Numbered from the stretch's first letter, positions 8,578-18,043 are shown. The stretch: DNA of 64,000 nt from Psychroserpens sp. (GCA_017643165.1 JAEPNY010000001.1:558001-622000); one strand, 5' to 3'. Notes: generated from the sequence alone by a model not told the origin. Made by a program: numbers and translations.

Positions 8578-8585
8578 TATATTTG
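8578..8585 (+). promoter_or_regulatory. -7 promoter box for the first M28 peptidase
   Basis: TATATTTG matches the Bacteroidota -7 consensus TAnnTTTG and lies 30 bases before the ATG at 8616. No clear TTG element is seen at the -33 distance. Confidence 0.5.
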
Positions 8586-8615
8586 ATATAAATTACTATT
8601 GAAAGTTCCCAATCA

Positions 8616-9992
8616 ATGAAACATTTTAAAACTACTTTTGTTGCAATATTATTTGCTTCACTTTATTCGTACAGTCAGAATATTCAGGATTTGATAGATT
8701 TAGTTGATCTAAATCGGCTTACAGTAACATTAGAAGAGTTCACTGGTGAACAGTCCGCTATGGTTAATGGGAATTCTGTTTCCTTAGTTGATCGTCGTTG
8801 GTTTACTAATGATGATGCCGCTGATTATTTGGTTGAACGTTTAGGAATGTTGGATAATATAACGATTTTGGACCAAGCTTTTAATAGTAGTGGACGTAAT
8901 ATTGTAGCAACACAGCTAGGTCAAACTAATCCTAATGATATCTATATAATTTGTGCTCACTATGACGGTGTTGACGATTATGCAGCGGACGATAATGGTA
9001 CTGGAGTAGTAGCGGTATTAGAAGTCGCTCGAATTTTGTCAACTCAGTGCTTAGATAATACTATCATTTATGCCTTCTGGGACGAAGAGGAAATTGGATT
9101 AAATGGATCTGAATTCTATGCAGATCAAGCCGCGGCTAATGGCGATAATATTTTGCAGGTATTAAATTTGGATATGATGGGATATGATGGAGATGCGCCA
9201 GGAACAACCGGAGATAATGACTTTGATATTGATGTTAGAAATATTGGTAATTCGATAGCCATGAAGGATGAAATCATAAATGTCTTGAACAGCTATACAT
9301 TTGACCTGAATGTGGTTGTGGTTGATCCAGGTTATTATTTTAGTGATCACGGACCATTTTGGGATAACGGTTATACTGGATTATTGTTAGGAGAATCTTG
9401 GGAGACTGCTGATCAGTCACCTTTTTATCATACGGCAAATGATAGAGTTAGTACGTTAGACTTACAGTATTTTCATGAATTAACGAAGTTAGTAACTGCA
9501 TATATGGCCACTAAAGGGAGTCTAGTTAGCGTTGATAACACAATTACTCAAACAGCCACAACACTGTCATCGAATCAGAGTGCTGCTACTTATCAATGGA
9601 TTAATTGCGAAACTGATATGCCGATTTCTGGTGCTACTTCACAAACTTATATGCCTGTTGTTAATGGGATATATGCAGTTGAGGTAACAATTAGTGGTTG
9701 TACAGAGCGAAGTGATTGTGTGCAATTTGATACGTTAAGCCTGGATGCATTTTCAAAAAATGAGATTTTAGTTTATCCTATTCCAGTTAAATCAGAACTT
9801 AACATCGAATTCATAAATCTAGAATCAGATGCTGAATTAAAACTGTATGATCTATCAGGAAAAATTCTTTTGACCAAAGAAGCAAAAAGTAGCATTACTA
9901 GTTTGAATATGCAAGAGCTACCACAAGGAATTTACTTCCTAAATATTGAGAATTCTAATAAGTCAGGAACGTACAAAATTGTAAAAGAATAG
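8616..9992 (+). CDS. secreted M28 family metallopeptidase with T9SS sorting domain
   Basis: A 458-residue exported di-zinc peptidase. It has a signal peptide (1-20, ending SYSYSQ) and an M28 catalytic domain with predicted metal/catalytic residues H115 (CAHYD), D125 (ADDNGTG), E158/E159 (DEEEIGLNGS), D186 (LDMMGYD) and H245 (DHGPFW). A linker with two Cys pairs follows (INCETD ... SGCTERSDC), then a C-terminal type A T9SS sorting domain (~385-458: VYPIPVKSEL, LYDLSGK, LPQGIYFLNIE, KIVKE). It is therefore likely secreted through the type IX system as an aminopeptidase or similar. A close paralogue follows at 10104-11501. Substrate preference cannot be told. Confidence 0.88.
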   Translation: MKHFKTTFVAILFASLYSYSQNIQDLIDLVDLNRLTVTLEEFTGEQSAMVNGNSVSLVDRRWFTNDDAADYLVERLGMLDNITILDQAFNSSGRNIVATQLGQTNPNDIYIICAHYDGVDDYAADDNGTGVVAVLEVARILSTQCLDNTIIYAFWDEEEIGLNGSEFYADQAAANGDNILQVLNLDMMGYDGDAPGTTGDNDFDIDVRNIGNSIAMKDEIINVLNSYTFDLNVVVVDPGYYFSDHGPFWDNGYTGLLLGESWETADQSPFYHTANDRVSTLDLQYFHELTKLVTAYMATKGSLVSVDNTITQTATTLSSNQSAATYQWINCETDMPISGATSQTYMPVVNGIYAVEVTISGCTERSDCVQFDTLSLDAFSKNEILVYPIPVKSELNIEFINLESDAELKLYDLSGKILLTKEAKSSITSLNMQELPQGIYFLNIENSNKSGTYKIVKE

Positions 9993-10068
9993 TTCGTATC
10001 CAATAAATATAAGTGTTCTAAGCTAACCGTTTGGAGGGTAGCGTTTTAATTCTTGATAGAAAATCCGT

Positions 10069-10076
10069 TATCTTTG
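10069..10076 (+). promoter_or_regulatory. -7 promoter box for the second M28 peptidase
   Basis: TATCTTTG matches TAnnTTTG and lies 28 bases before the ATG at 10104. It implies transcription begins near 10083, downstream of the alternative start at 10053. Confidence 0.55.
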
Positions 10077-10103
10077 CCAAAAAAAATACGAGAACCACGT
10101 CCT

Positions 10104-11501
10104 ATGAAAGTCTTCAAAATCGCCTTTACATGCTTGCTCTTATTGAGCATTAAGTCCTACAGTCAAACCATTCAGGATATTATCAATCAAGTCGATTTAA
10201 ATCGCTTGACCCTCTTAATCAATGAGTTTTCTGGGGAACAAAGTACTGTTGTTGGAGGGAGTACTGTGACGATTTTAAATAGACAACAAGCAAATAATGA
10301 CATTGCTGCCGATTATTTAGTAGAACGTTTTCAAGAACTCGATAATATTACAATAACAGATCAGGCGTTTAACACTAATGGTCGTAATATCATTGCAACT
10401 CAAGTGGGTAAAACAAATCCAAATGATATTTATATCATTTGTGCACATTATGACACTGTTGCAAATTATTGTGCAGATGACAATGCAACAGGTACTGCTG
10501 CTGTATTAGAAATAGCTCGAATATTATCGACACAGTGTCTCGATAATACCATCGTATATGCGTTATGGGATGAAGAGGAAATTGGTCTTCTAGGTTCGCG
10601 ATTCTATGCTGATCAGGCTGCTGCTAATGGTGATAATATTTTAGGAGTTCTCAATATGGATATGATGGGTTATGATGGTGATACTCCTGGTTCTTCTGGT
10701 GATAATGAATTTGATATTGATTATAGAAATATTGCCAGTTCTGTAGCGATGAAAGATGATATTATTAACGTTCTAAATTCATATTCATTTGATTTAAGCG
10801 TAGTGGAAGTTAACCCTGGAACTACAGCAAGTGATCACTCTAGCTTTTGGTTTGCTGCTGGTGGTACTAATCCATATTCTGCAGTTTTGGTTGGAGAGTC
10901 TTGGGAAACGAACGATCAAACACCATTTTATCATACACCATTGGATCGTGAGGCAACTTTAGATTATCCATACTACCACGAAATGGTTAAATTGGTAGCA
11001 GCATATACTGCAACAGTTGGTGGATTGGTAAATGTAGACAATACCGTAACTCAAATAATAGCACCTCCAACGATTACTGCAAACCAAACGTCAGCCTCAT
11101 ATCAATGGATTAATTGTGATACCGATTCACCTATAGCTGATCAAACCAGTCAGTCTTTTGTGCCTACCACAAATGGGTCTTATGCCGTTGACGTTACTAT
11201 TGGAAGTTGTACAGAGCGAAGTGAGTGTATCCAAGTAGATACATTAGGTTTAGAAGAGTTTTCTGAAAATGAAATTAAAGTGTATCCTAATCCTGTCATT
11301 TCCGATCTTAATATAGAGTTATTAAGTTCCGAAAATGATGCATCTATTACCTTATATGACCTTTCGGGAAAGTTGATATTGACCTCTAATACCACGGAAA
11401 ATAGTGCAACATTGAATCTTAAAGAAATGCCTCAAGGAATTTATTTCTTAACCATTGAAAATGCTGAAAAGTCAGGAACATTTAAAATTGTAAAAGAATA
11501 A
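10104..11501 (+). CDS. secreted M28 family metallopeptidase with T9SS sorting domain (paralogue)
   Basis: A 465-residue paralogue of the preceding peptidase with the same order of parts: signal peptide (MKVFKIAFTCLLLLSIKSYSQ), M28 domain with CAHYD, ADDNATG, DEEEIGLLGS, MDMMGYD and DHSSFW zinc/catalytic motifs, a linker with two conserved Cys pairs, and a T9SS type A sorting domain ending KSGTFKIVKE. The frame is open from 10053, but that start lies upstream of a -7 box and would put 17 polar residues before the signal peptide, so 10104 is preferred. Its own promoter box indicates separate expression from the first copy, and a bidirectional terminator follows. Confidence 0.88.
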   Translation: MKVFKIAFTCLLLLSIKSYSQTIQDIINQVDLNRLTLLINEFSGEQSTVVGGSTVTILNRQQANNDIAADYLVERFQELDNITITDQAFNTNGRNIIATQVGKTNPNDIYIICAHYDTVANYCADDNATGTAAVLEIARILSTQCLDNTIVYALWDEEEIGLLGSRFYADQAAANGDNILGVLNMDMMGYDGDTPGSSGDNEFDIDYRNIASSVAMKDDIINVLNSYSFDLSVVEVNPGTTASDHSSFWFAAGGTNPYSAVLVGESWETNDQTPFYHTPLDREATLDYPYYHEMVKLVAAYTATVGGLVNVDNTVTQIIAPPTITANQTSASYQWINCDTDSPIADQTSQSFVPTTNGSYAVDVTIGSCTERSECIQVDTLGLEEFSENEIKVYPNPVISDLNIELLSSENDASITLYDLSGKLILTSNTTENSATLNLKEMPQGIYFLTIENAEKSGTFKIVKE

Positions 11502-11520
11502 TCTGATAACTTCATATATA

Positions 11521-11550
11521 AAAAAAGCCATCTTTGAAGATGGCTTTTTT
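11521..11550. terminator. bidirectional rho-independent terminator
   Basis: The inverted repeat AAAAAAGCCATCTT-TGA-AGATGGCTTTTTT sits between the convergent M28 peptidase and M20 dipeptidase genes. The stem is flanked by A and T tracts, so it can end transcripts from both sides. Confidence 0.88.
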
Positions 11551-11567
11551 AGTTGATCAAATTAATG

Positions 11568-12956
11568 TTATGAATTTAGTTCGGTAAAATATTTATAAAA
11601 TAGCGGAATGGTTTCAATGCCTTTATAGTAATTCCATAATCCGAAATGTTCGTTAGGAGAGTGAATGGCATCACTATCGAGTCCAAATCCCATTAAGATG
11701 GTCTTACTCTTTAATTCTTGTTCAAATAACGCTACAATAGGAATACTTCCACCACTTCTTTGAGGAATTGGCGTTTTACCGAAGGTGTCTTGGTATGCTT
11801 TAGAAGCAGCCTGATAGCCAATACTATCTATTGGTGTAACATAACCCTGTCCGCCGTGATGTGGTATAACTTTGACTTTCACACCTTCAGGTGCAATACT
11901 TTCAAAATGTGTTTTAAAGAGTTGCGTAATTTCCTCCCAATCTTGATTTGGTACCAAGCGCATAGAGATTTTTGCAAATGCTTGACTCGCTATAACTGTT
12001 TTAGCACCTTCACCAATATAGCCACCCCAAATCCCATTAACATCGAGAGTAGGTCGGATTGAATTTCGCTCGTTAGTTGTAAATCCATGCTCTCCATAGA
12101 CGGCATCAATATCTAATGCAGCTTTGTATTTCTCTAAGGAAAAAGGAGCTTTAGCCATTTCAGCGCGTTCAGCATCACTTAATTCTTCTACTTTATCATA
12201 AAAACCAGGAATCGTTATATGATTATTTTCGTCATGTAACGAAGCGATCATTTTGGTCAATATATTTATTGGATTAGCTACAGCGCCTCCATACAATCCA
12301 GAATGAAGATCTCTATTTGGACCGGTAACTTCAACTTCTACATAACTTAATCCTCGAAGACCTGTTGTGATTGAAGGTACATCTTTTGCAATCATTCCTG
12401 TATCAGAAATTAGGATCACATCATTTTTCAATTTATCCCTATTATTTTTAACGAACGTTGATAAATTCACGCTTCCAACTTCTTCTTCACCTTCAATCAT
12501 AAATTTCACGTTGCATGGTAACTGATTGGTTGATGTCAAAAATTCTAGTGCCTTTACGTGCATGTACATTTGTCCTTTATCATCGCAAGCACCTCGTGCA
12601 AAAATGGCGCCATCAGGATGCAATTCTGTAGGCTTGATAACAGGTTCATAGGGAGGAGAATCCCATAGCTCAATCGGATCTGCCGGTTGAACATCGTAAT
12701 GGCCATAAACTAAAACCGTAGGTAAACTGGCATCAATAATTTTTTCTCCATATACTATAGGGAAACCATCAGTTTCACAAATTTCTACGTGGTCACAACC
12801 AGCTTCTAATAGACGTACTTTAATGACATCTGCTGTATTAAAAACGTCGTCTATAAACGCTGAATCTGCACTAACAGAAGGTATTTTTAAAAGGTCTAAT
12901 AGTTCGTTGAGAAATCGGTCTTTATGTGTTTCAATATAAGATTGAATGCCATGCAT
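11568..12956 (-). CDS. M20 family dipeptidase
   Basis: A 462-residue cytosolic zinc dipeptidase of the M20 (carnosine/CNDP-like) family. Metal-binding and catalytic residues are visible: H86 and D88 (VYGHYDVQPAD), D125 in RGACDDKGQ, the E157/E158 pair in IEGEEEVGS and D185 in ISDTG. The dimerisation domain follows (TGLRGLSYVEVEV ... RDLHSGLYGG), and the C-terminal His is in DAIHSPNEHF. There is no signal peptide, which fits intracellular cleavage of dipeptides, perhaps those released by the secreted peptidases next door (inference). Length is normal. A TACTTTTG box on the minus strand lies 24 bases upstream. Confidence 0.9.
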   Translation of the reverse strand: MHGIQSYIETHKDRFLNELLDLLKIPSVSADSAFIDDVFNTADVIKVRLLEAGCDHVEICETDGFPIVYGEKIIDASLPTVLVYGHYDVQPADPIELWDSPPYEPVIKPTELHPDGAIFARGACDDKGQMYMHVKALEFLTSTNQLPCNVKFMIEGEEEVGSVNLSTFVKNNRDKLKNDVILISDTGMIAKDVPSITTGLRGLSYVEVEVTGPNRDLHSGLYGGAVANPINILTKMIASLHDENNHITIPGFYDKVEELSDAERAEMAKAPFSLEKYKAALDIDAVYGEHGFTTNERNSIRPTLDVNGIWGGYIGEGAKTVIASQAFAKISMRLVPNQDWEEITQLFKTHFESIAPEGVKVKVIPHHGGQGYVTPIDSIGYQAASKAYQDTFGKTPIPQRSGGSIPIVALFEQELKSKTILMGFGLDSDAIHSPNEHFGLWNYYKGIETIPLFYKYFTELNS

Positions 12957-12979
12957 AAGAATAATATTTAAAGTTCCAT

Positions 12980-12987
12980 CAAAAGTA
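12980..12987 (-). promoter_or_regulatory. -7 promoter box for the M20 dipeptidase
   Basis: On the minus strand this reads TACTTTTG, a full match to TAnnTTTG, 23 bases upstream of the ATG at 12956. Confidence 0.5.
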
Positions 12988-13023
12988 CAAAATTGCTCAC
13001 GATTTTTTCCTGATTAAAGTTAT

Positions 13024-13052
13024 TTGAATATAGAAACTATTGTTTATATTTG
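13024..13052 (+). promoter_or_regulatory. promoter of tRNA-Leu (-33 and -7 elements)
   Basis: TTG at 13024-13026, an 18-base spacer, and TATATTTG at 13045-13052: a full Bacteroidota-type promoter ending 24 bases before the tRNA. Confidence 0.7.
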
Positions 13053-13076
13053 CATCCCATAATTTAATGGAGATCT

Positions 13077-13158
13077 GCAGGCGTGGTGGAATTGGTAGAC
13101 ACGCTAGACTTAGGATCTAGTGCCGCGAGGTGTGCGAGTTCGAGTCTCGCCGCCTGTA
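13077..13158 (+). tRNA. tRNA-Leu (anticodon UAG)
   Basis: An 82-base class II tRNA. Acceptor stem GCAGGCG/CGCCTGT (first pair G-U), discriminator A, D-arm with GGTGGAATTGGTAGAC, anticodon stem CTAGA/TCTAG with loop CTTAGGA (anticodon TAG at 13111-13113, decoding CUA), a long variable arm (GCCGCGAGGTGT) typical of Leu, and a T-arm GCGAG-TTCGAGT-CTCGC. The CCA end is not encoded. It has its own promoter upstream and a terminator directly downstream. Confidence 0.97.
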
Positions 13159-13160
13159 CT

Positions 13161-13192
13161 AAAAAAAGCTGACTATTTAGTCAGCTTTTTTT
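13161..13192 (+). terminator. terminator of tRNA-Leu
   Basis: AGCTGACTA-TT-TAGTCAGCT hairpin followed by a run of T, immediately after the tRNA. Confidence 0.88.
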
Positions 13193-13194
13193 GT

Positions 13195-13229
13195 GAAAAT
13201 AAAAAACCTCCAAGATCATCTTGGAGGTT
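13195..13229 (-). terminator. terminator of the susCDEF-amylase region
   Basis: The inverted repeat AACCTCCAAGAT/ATCTTGGAGGTT (13205-13229) is followed on the minus strand by a T tract. It lies 35 bases beyond the stop codon of the secreted GH13 gene. Confidence 0.85.
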
Positions 13230-13263
13230 CTCAGGCTAATTCAAATCACTAATTAAATTATCA

Positions 13264-16170
13264 TTAAAGTTTAATAAGCTTCGAAGTTAAGGTTTGACCA
13301 CTCTGATTTTCGATCTTAACCAAATAGATACTTTGTGTTAATTCAGAAATATCATAGGTGTCGTTTTCTGTGAAATCACCTTTAAATGATTTCACTAATT
13401 TTCCAGTAATATCAAATATTTGTAAACTACTAACAGCTTTATTTGTACTGAAAGAGGTATTTACAGGATTAGGGTAAATACTAAAGGTATTCGTGTCAAA
13501 TGATTCTGCACTCAGCGTTGATGGCGGTTGATTTCCAAAAATTCTGAATTGACCAGCTGGTATATTAATATTTGATGCGCTGTAGGTTGTCGATCCTGTT
13601 TCGTCCATAAGATCATACCAATCTCCTCCAAGAGGGAAGTTGGTATCAACATTACGAGTTACGACATCAAAATTGGCTAGTACAACAACATTTCTTAATG
13701 AAGACGTTGGAATAGATGTATCAAAGACATCAATTCTCTGAAGTTGACCGTTAGCTGTAATCGCATAATCGCCCTCAAAAACAGGCTCATTAATTCTTAG
13801 GTCGATCAATCTCGCCCATGCATCATAGATTTGTGTTCTATTTGGGTCTGACTGCCAGTTTTCAACCCACTGCGGCTGCGGTTTAGTATCTAATTTACAA
13901 CCGTCGCCTACATTATTCACACTACCATCAGTACAGGTGAATATTGAGTTATCCATACCAAGAGGTCCAAAGTGCCACAGCATTTTCGGACCTGGAATAG
14001 TCAAATTCACAGCACCTAATGCTGGCATTCTAGATAATGCTGTATTAAGATCTCTAACATTATGTGATCCATTAGAATCGTTTCCGAAGACTACCGCTTC
14101 ATACATCATACGTTCTTCATCATGACTTTCAGGATATCCAATAATTCGTGGTTCACTAAAGCCACGGCTAACATGACCTGCTCGATTAATATTATTTGAG
14201 AATCCTTGTAGTAAATCTGTATATTCATTAGTCATTTTACCCCACATCATAATACCCTTACTCACAGGATCATTAATTCTGTAGTTCGCCCATTGTTGTT
14301 CTTCACCATCAGAACCTAAGTGCTCAAAAATAACATAATGCGTTTCATCTAATGACCATGAATAGTCAGCATAAGCTCTTAAAATATCAACGCGATCTTG
14401 TTGGTAACCATCAGTACAACCTTGGTTGTTCTCACAATTCTGGGTAAACCCTTTCGTTAAATCCCAACGGAAACCGTCAATTTTAAATTCTGTGATCCAA
14501 TGTTCAATAACACGTTCTACGTACGCATTGGTTATCGGGTTCGTTGAATCATTTGAACTCGCACCAGGATCATTAGGTTCTTCTTCAGTATGACTAAAAT
14601 CCGATCCTACATTGTAGCTATGTTGTGGTACTTGATTGAAATAAGGGTTTTCAAAACTTGGTCCACCCCAACCATCACCATCTGGATCGTTCATCCACAT
14701 TCTAACTAGCGGATTTCTACCGAAGGCATGGTTCAATGCGATATCAAGAATTACTGCGATTCCATTTTGGTGACATAGATCAACGAATTCTTTAAATTTA
14801 TCTTCTGTGCCATAAAATTTATCCAAGGCCATATGGAATGAGGTATTATAACCCCAACTTTCGTTGCCTTCAAATTCCATTACAGGCATTAATTGAATGG
14901 CATTTACATTAAGATTTTTGAAATAGTCAATACGATCAATCAAGTCTTGATAGCTACGGTTAGCATCAAAATCTCTAACAAGAACTTCATAAATAACAAG
15001 GTCTTCTTTCTTTGGTTTAACAAAATTGGTCACTTGCCAGTTATATGGTGTTTGTCCTGTTTGTAATACGGTAACTTCACGTTCTTGTCCTGCTGGATAA
15101 GTTGGTAAGTTTGGATACGTGGTTGCAGGTATTCCTGGATCATCAAAAGGGGATAATACTAATGTGGAATAAGGATCTGCTGTTTTTACTAATCCTGGTG
15201 AATTAGTAAATGGACTTTGATCAAACACCCAATATTGATAGGTTTCGATTTGACCTGGTGTCAAACCTGTTAGCTCCAACCAGTATTTTCCTGAAGTCGG
15301 ATCTTTTCTCATAAACTGCGCATTAGATGGGTTATATCCATTAAAACTTCCATTAACTAAAACATAATCTTTTTTAGGCGCATTCAGTACTAATGTTGCT
15401 TTAGTGGCATCATTAGTATCATAATTGATGCCGTCTTTCATGCCAGCTGGCATGGCTTGATCAAGATTACTAGGGACCAATAATACATCAAATTTGCCCT
15501 CTCCTGTTTCCGCAGGCGTAGTATTAGGCGCGGTTCCTACAAATCTTACTTCTCCATTGCCTGTGATTGCAGCACTTGATATTGTACCATTACAAGCTGG
15601 GAAACCGCAAGACCCAGAGTCTACAAGATTATTGTTGAAATACAATTCATAAGATCCTTGAACCGTTGTCGATCCTTGAAATACAATGTTCGCACTTACA
15701 TTAAGATCATCTCCACTTTGGACAAGTACAACACTTTCTGTAGGATTATTGAATTCGATTTTAACGCGTCCAACATCTCTAAGGAAGTCTGAAGTTTGCT
15801 CGGTGCCATCTTGAGATTTTACTAAAAAACCAATCGTATTTATTCCCGTGTTAGCATAGAATGTTGTAGGTGTTAGAAAATAACTATACGTTCCATCACC
15901 ATTGTTCGTAAATCTGGCAGTTTCAGGCGAATCAAAAAAATCGGTTCCTGTTGCCGTAGGATTATTGATTTGTATGTTATTGGAATCAAAGTGCCAAGCC
16001 CAAAGGTATAAGTCAGAAACACCCCAATCTGCTTGAGCAGTAGGAAAATCTACTACGATCTCAATTTGTTCGTCTTCTTCGAAAAAAGGAGGATTAAGTG
16101 TAATGGTCTGTGCGCTAACAGTCAAGGCTGTAACGAATAGTATTCCAAATAATAGTAAAGTTCTTTTCAT
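13264..16170 (-). CDS. secreted GH13 alpha-amylase with T9SS sorting domain
   Basis: A 968-residue secreted alpha-glucan hydrolase. It has a signal peptide (1-20) and Ig-like/starch-binding-like domains (about 25-260, then a CBM48-like E-set at ~260-340 beginning YVLVNGSFNGYNP). The GH13 barrel follows with conserved regions VILDIALNH (473-481), GFRWD with nucleophile D570, acid/base E616 (VIFEHL) and D684 (ESHDEE). The C-terminal T9SS type A domain starts near 890 (FSIYPNPV ... SKLIKL), so the enzyme is exported by the type IX system to the surface or medium. It follows the sus outer-membrane genes and would make the first cuts in starch-like polymer. A terminator-like hairpin between it and the susF-like gene may lower its expression. 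Exact specificity is unknown. Confidence 0.9.
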   Translation of the reverse strand: MKRTLLLFGILFVTALTVSAQTITLNPPFFEEDEQIEIVVDFPTAQADWGVSDLYLWAWHFDSNNIQINNPTATGTDFFDSPETARFTNNGDGTYSYFLTPTTFYANTGINTIGFLVKSQDGTEQTSDFLRDVGRVKIEFNNPTESVVLVQSGDDLNVSANIVFQGSTTVQGSYELYFNNNLVDSGSCGFPACNGTISSAAITGNGEVRFVGTAPNTTPAETGEGKFDVLLVPSNLDQAMPAGMKDGINYDTNDATKATLVLNAPKKDYVLVNGSFNGYNPSNAQFMRKDPTSGKYWLELTGLTPGQIETYQYWVFDQSPFTNSPGLVKTADPYSTLVLSPFDDPGIPATTYPNLPTYPAGQEREVTVLQTGQTPYNWQVTNFVKPKKEDLVIYEVLVRDFDANRSYQDLIDRIDYFKNLNVNAIQLMPVMEFEGNESWGYNTSFHMALDKFYGTEDKFKEFVDLCHQNGIAVILDIALNHAFGRNPLVRMWMNDPDGDGWGGPSFENPYFNQVPQHSYNVGSDFSHTEEEPNDPGASSNDSTNPITNAYVERVIEHWITEFKIDGFRWDLTKGFTQNCENNQGCTDGYQQDRVDILRAYADYSWSLDETHYVIFEHLGSDGEEQQWANYRINDPVSKGIMMWGKMTNEYTDLLQGFSNNINRAGHVSRGFSEPRIIGYPESHDEERMMYEAVVFGNDSNGSHNVRDLNTALSRMPALGAVNLTIPGPKMLWHFGPLGMDNSIFTCTDGSVNNVGDGCKLDTKPQPQWVENWQSDPNRTQIYDAWARLIDLRINEPVFEGDYAITANGQLQRIDVFDTSIPTSSLRNVVVLANFDVVTRNVDTNFPLGGDWYDLMDETGSTTYSASNINIPAGQFRIFGNQPPSTLSAESFDTNTFSIYPNPVNTSFSTNKAVSSLQIFDITGKLVKSFKGDFTENDTYDISELTQSIYLVKIENQSGQTLTSKLIKL

Positions 16171-16184
16171 AGTAAATTTTGATT

Positions 16185-16217
16185 AAAAAAAAGGCTATGC
16201 TTAAACATAGCCTTTTC
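16185..16217 (-). terminator. intercistronic terminator/attenuator between susF-like and amylase genes
   Basis: AAAAGGCTATG (16189-16199), a 6-base loop and CATAGCCTTTT (16206-16216), followed on the minus strand by a long T tract. It sits between two same-strand genes that otherwise look co-transcribed. Confidence 0.78.
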
Positions 16218-16231
16218 TACAGATATTTAAA

Positions 16232-18040
16232 TTAATCAACTGTTATTGTTAGGTTAACTGTATCTACCGTTATGGTGTACGTTCCAGGTGTGCCATTAAA
16301 GAAGAAATTATTATCTCCGTCCATAGCGTCATTAAATTCTGAATCGATCGTGTAACCATCACTTATATATGTAGGATAGTTAGTTCCTGTTCCCCAGTCT
16401 CCATTCACAGAGAAGAAACGGAATGCATCATTGGTTAATGCAACGTCTCCAGAGTAAACTCCAGCTCCAGTACAAGGTAAAGCTACTGGCGTATCCCATG
16501 ACCAACCTGCATCTACTACACCTGCACCAACTAACCAAAGTTGTTCAAGATCACATAGTAACATTTCTGGTTCGATAGTAATTGTTTTATTAATATCGTC
16601 AACAGTTATGAAGTATGTTCCAGGTGTTCCGTTGAAGAAGAAGTTATTATCTCCGTCCATAGCATCGTTAAATCCTGAATCTATTGTGTAACCATTACCT
16701 GCATAAGTTGGGTAGTTAGTTCCTGTACCCCAATCACCGTTTACAGTGAAGAATCTGAATGCGTCGTTAGTAAGTGCGACGTTGCCAGAATATGTTCCAT
16801 TTCCTGTACATGGTAATGCTACTGGAGTGTCCCATGACCAACCAGCATCTACAACACCAGCACCAACTAACCATAACTGATCAAAGTTACAGTTTGGTCC
16901 AATTACTGGAGGTCCTAACGTGATTGTTTTAGCGTCTGTATCGATTTCGATAAAGTATTCACCAGGTGTTCCATCAAAACGGAAATTTGAATCGCCGTCT
17001 AAAGCGTTAACTAAATTGGAGTCAATTGTGTAACCAACAGACTCGTAGTAAGGATAATTTAATCCTGATCCCCAATCTCCGTTTACTTCGAAGAAACGGA
17101 AGGCATCATTAATTAAATTGATGTTTCCTGAATACTTTGTGCCTTGTAACGGTAATTCAATTGGAGTATCCCAAGACCATCCAGCATCAACAGCACCAGC
17201 ACCAACAACATAAAGAATTGGAGGGAGTTCAACACTGTATGGAGTTACAGTAATACTTGTCGCTTCAGAGAAACGCTCCATATTTCCACCTTCCATTTCA
17301 ATTGTTGCCTTGATTCTGAAATCTAAAGTTCCAGCCTCTTCAGCAGCAAGTCCAGCATTTAACACAATCTCATTAAATGCTTCATGAGTTCTTGAGTATG
17401 AAGTTCCTTCAGCACTTTCAGTAACAGCAGAAGCAAAATCACCACCACCTTCTACAAATTGTACCTCATAGATAACATCAACAGAACTGTTGTCTCCAAA
17501 ATCTGGATCCTCCCACATAATATTGATTGCTTCATCATTAGGTGTCGTTTCTAATAATATCAATTCAAAGGTATTATCAGGAGTTAACACTACAGGTTCA
17601 GCTTCTGAATATGATGATACACTAAAACTCACACTGTTTGTAACTAATGTTTCAGTAGTAACACGCATAAATACAGCAAATGGCTCAAAAGCGTCAGCTC
17701 CTGCACCAAGTACAGTAGAGTTGAATTCAGCAACAGTCATTGTAAAACGATCTGTAGTAGAAGAACCGATCATCATCGGATTCTCAAATAAAGCATCAGG
17801 TGATAATTCAATCATATATCCGGCGCCTCCTGAAGTAATCTGATCATTCCATACGATAGTGAATGCTTCATTATCTGGGAAATTGTAATTCAAATTAATA
17901 TTTGAAATCGACGGCTCCAATAAAGTAAATGAGGCATCTGGAGTAGTAATAGTAATACTCTCTTCAGTTTCACATGCCATAAATGCTAAGAAGAAACTCA
18001 GTATTAAGGCACTAATCTTATTTATTTTCATAGTTCTCAT
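16232..18040 (-). CDS. SusF-like starch-binding outer-membrane lipoprotein
   Basis: A 602-residue surface lipoprotein (LAFMAC lipobox, Cys 23). The N-terminal half (about 30-270) has two SusE/FN3-like beta domains. The C-terminal half has three tandem starch-binding-type modules of ~100 residues (276-376, 389-490, 501-602), each with VGAG-x-VDAGWSWDTP, NDAFRFF-x-VNGDWG and GTPG-x-Y; the aromatic Trp and Tyr residues are the likely glucan platform. It belongs to the susC-susD-susE set, 3 bases after the preceding stop, and should hold polymer at the cell surface. A Met at 18031 gives a shorter, more typical signal peptide and is an equally plausible start. Specificity for alpha-glucan is inferred from the locus. 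Confidence 0.85.
   Translation of the reverse strand: MRTMKINKISALILSFFLAFMACETEESITITTPDASFTLLEPSISNINLNYNFPDNEAFTIVWNDQITSGGAGYMIELSPDALFENPMMIGSSTTDRFTMTVAEFNSTVLGAGADAFEPFAVFMRVTTETLVTNSVSFSVSSYSEAEPVVLTPDNTFELILLETTPNDEAINIMWEDPDFGDNSSVDVIYEVQFVEGGGDFASAVTESAEGTSYSRTHEAFNEIVLNAGLAAEEAGTLDFRIKATIEMEGGNMERFSEATSITVTPYSVELPPILYVVGAGAVDAGWSWDTPIELPLQGTKYSGNINLINDAFRFFEVNGDWGSGLNYPYYESVGYTIDSNLVNALDGDSNFRFDGTPGEYFIEIDTDAKTITLGPPVIGPNCNFDQLWLVGAGVVDAGWSWDTPVALPCTGNGTYSGNVALTNDAFRFFTVNGDWGTGTNYPTYAGNGYTIDSGFNDAMDGDNNFFFNGTPGTYFITVDDINKTITIEPEMLLCDLEQLWLVGAGVVDAGWSWDTPVALPCTGAGVYSGDVALTNDAFRFFSVNGDWGTGTNYPTYISDGYTIDSEFNDAMDGDNNFFFNGTPGTYTITVDTVNLTITVD
16235..17215 (-). repeat. three tandem starch-binding modules in the SusF-like gene
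   Basis: Three repeats in frame, with period about 112-113 codons: 16913-17215, 16571-16876 and 16235-16540. The last two differ at 14 of 102 aligned residues by hand alignment; the first is more divergent. Codon choices differ between copies, so this is not an assembly duplicate. Confidence 0.85.
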
Positions 18041-18043
18041 TTT

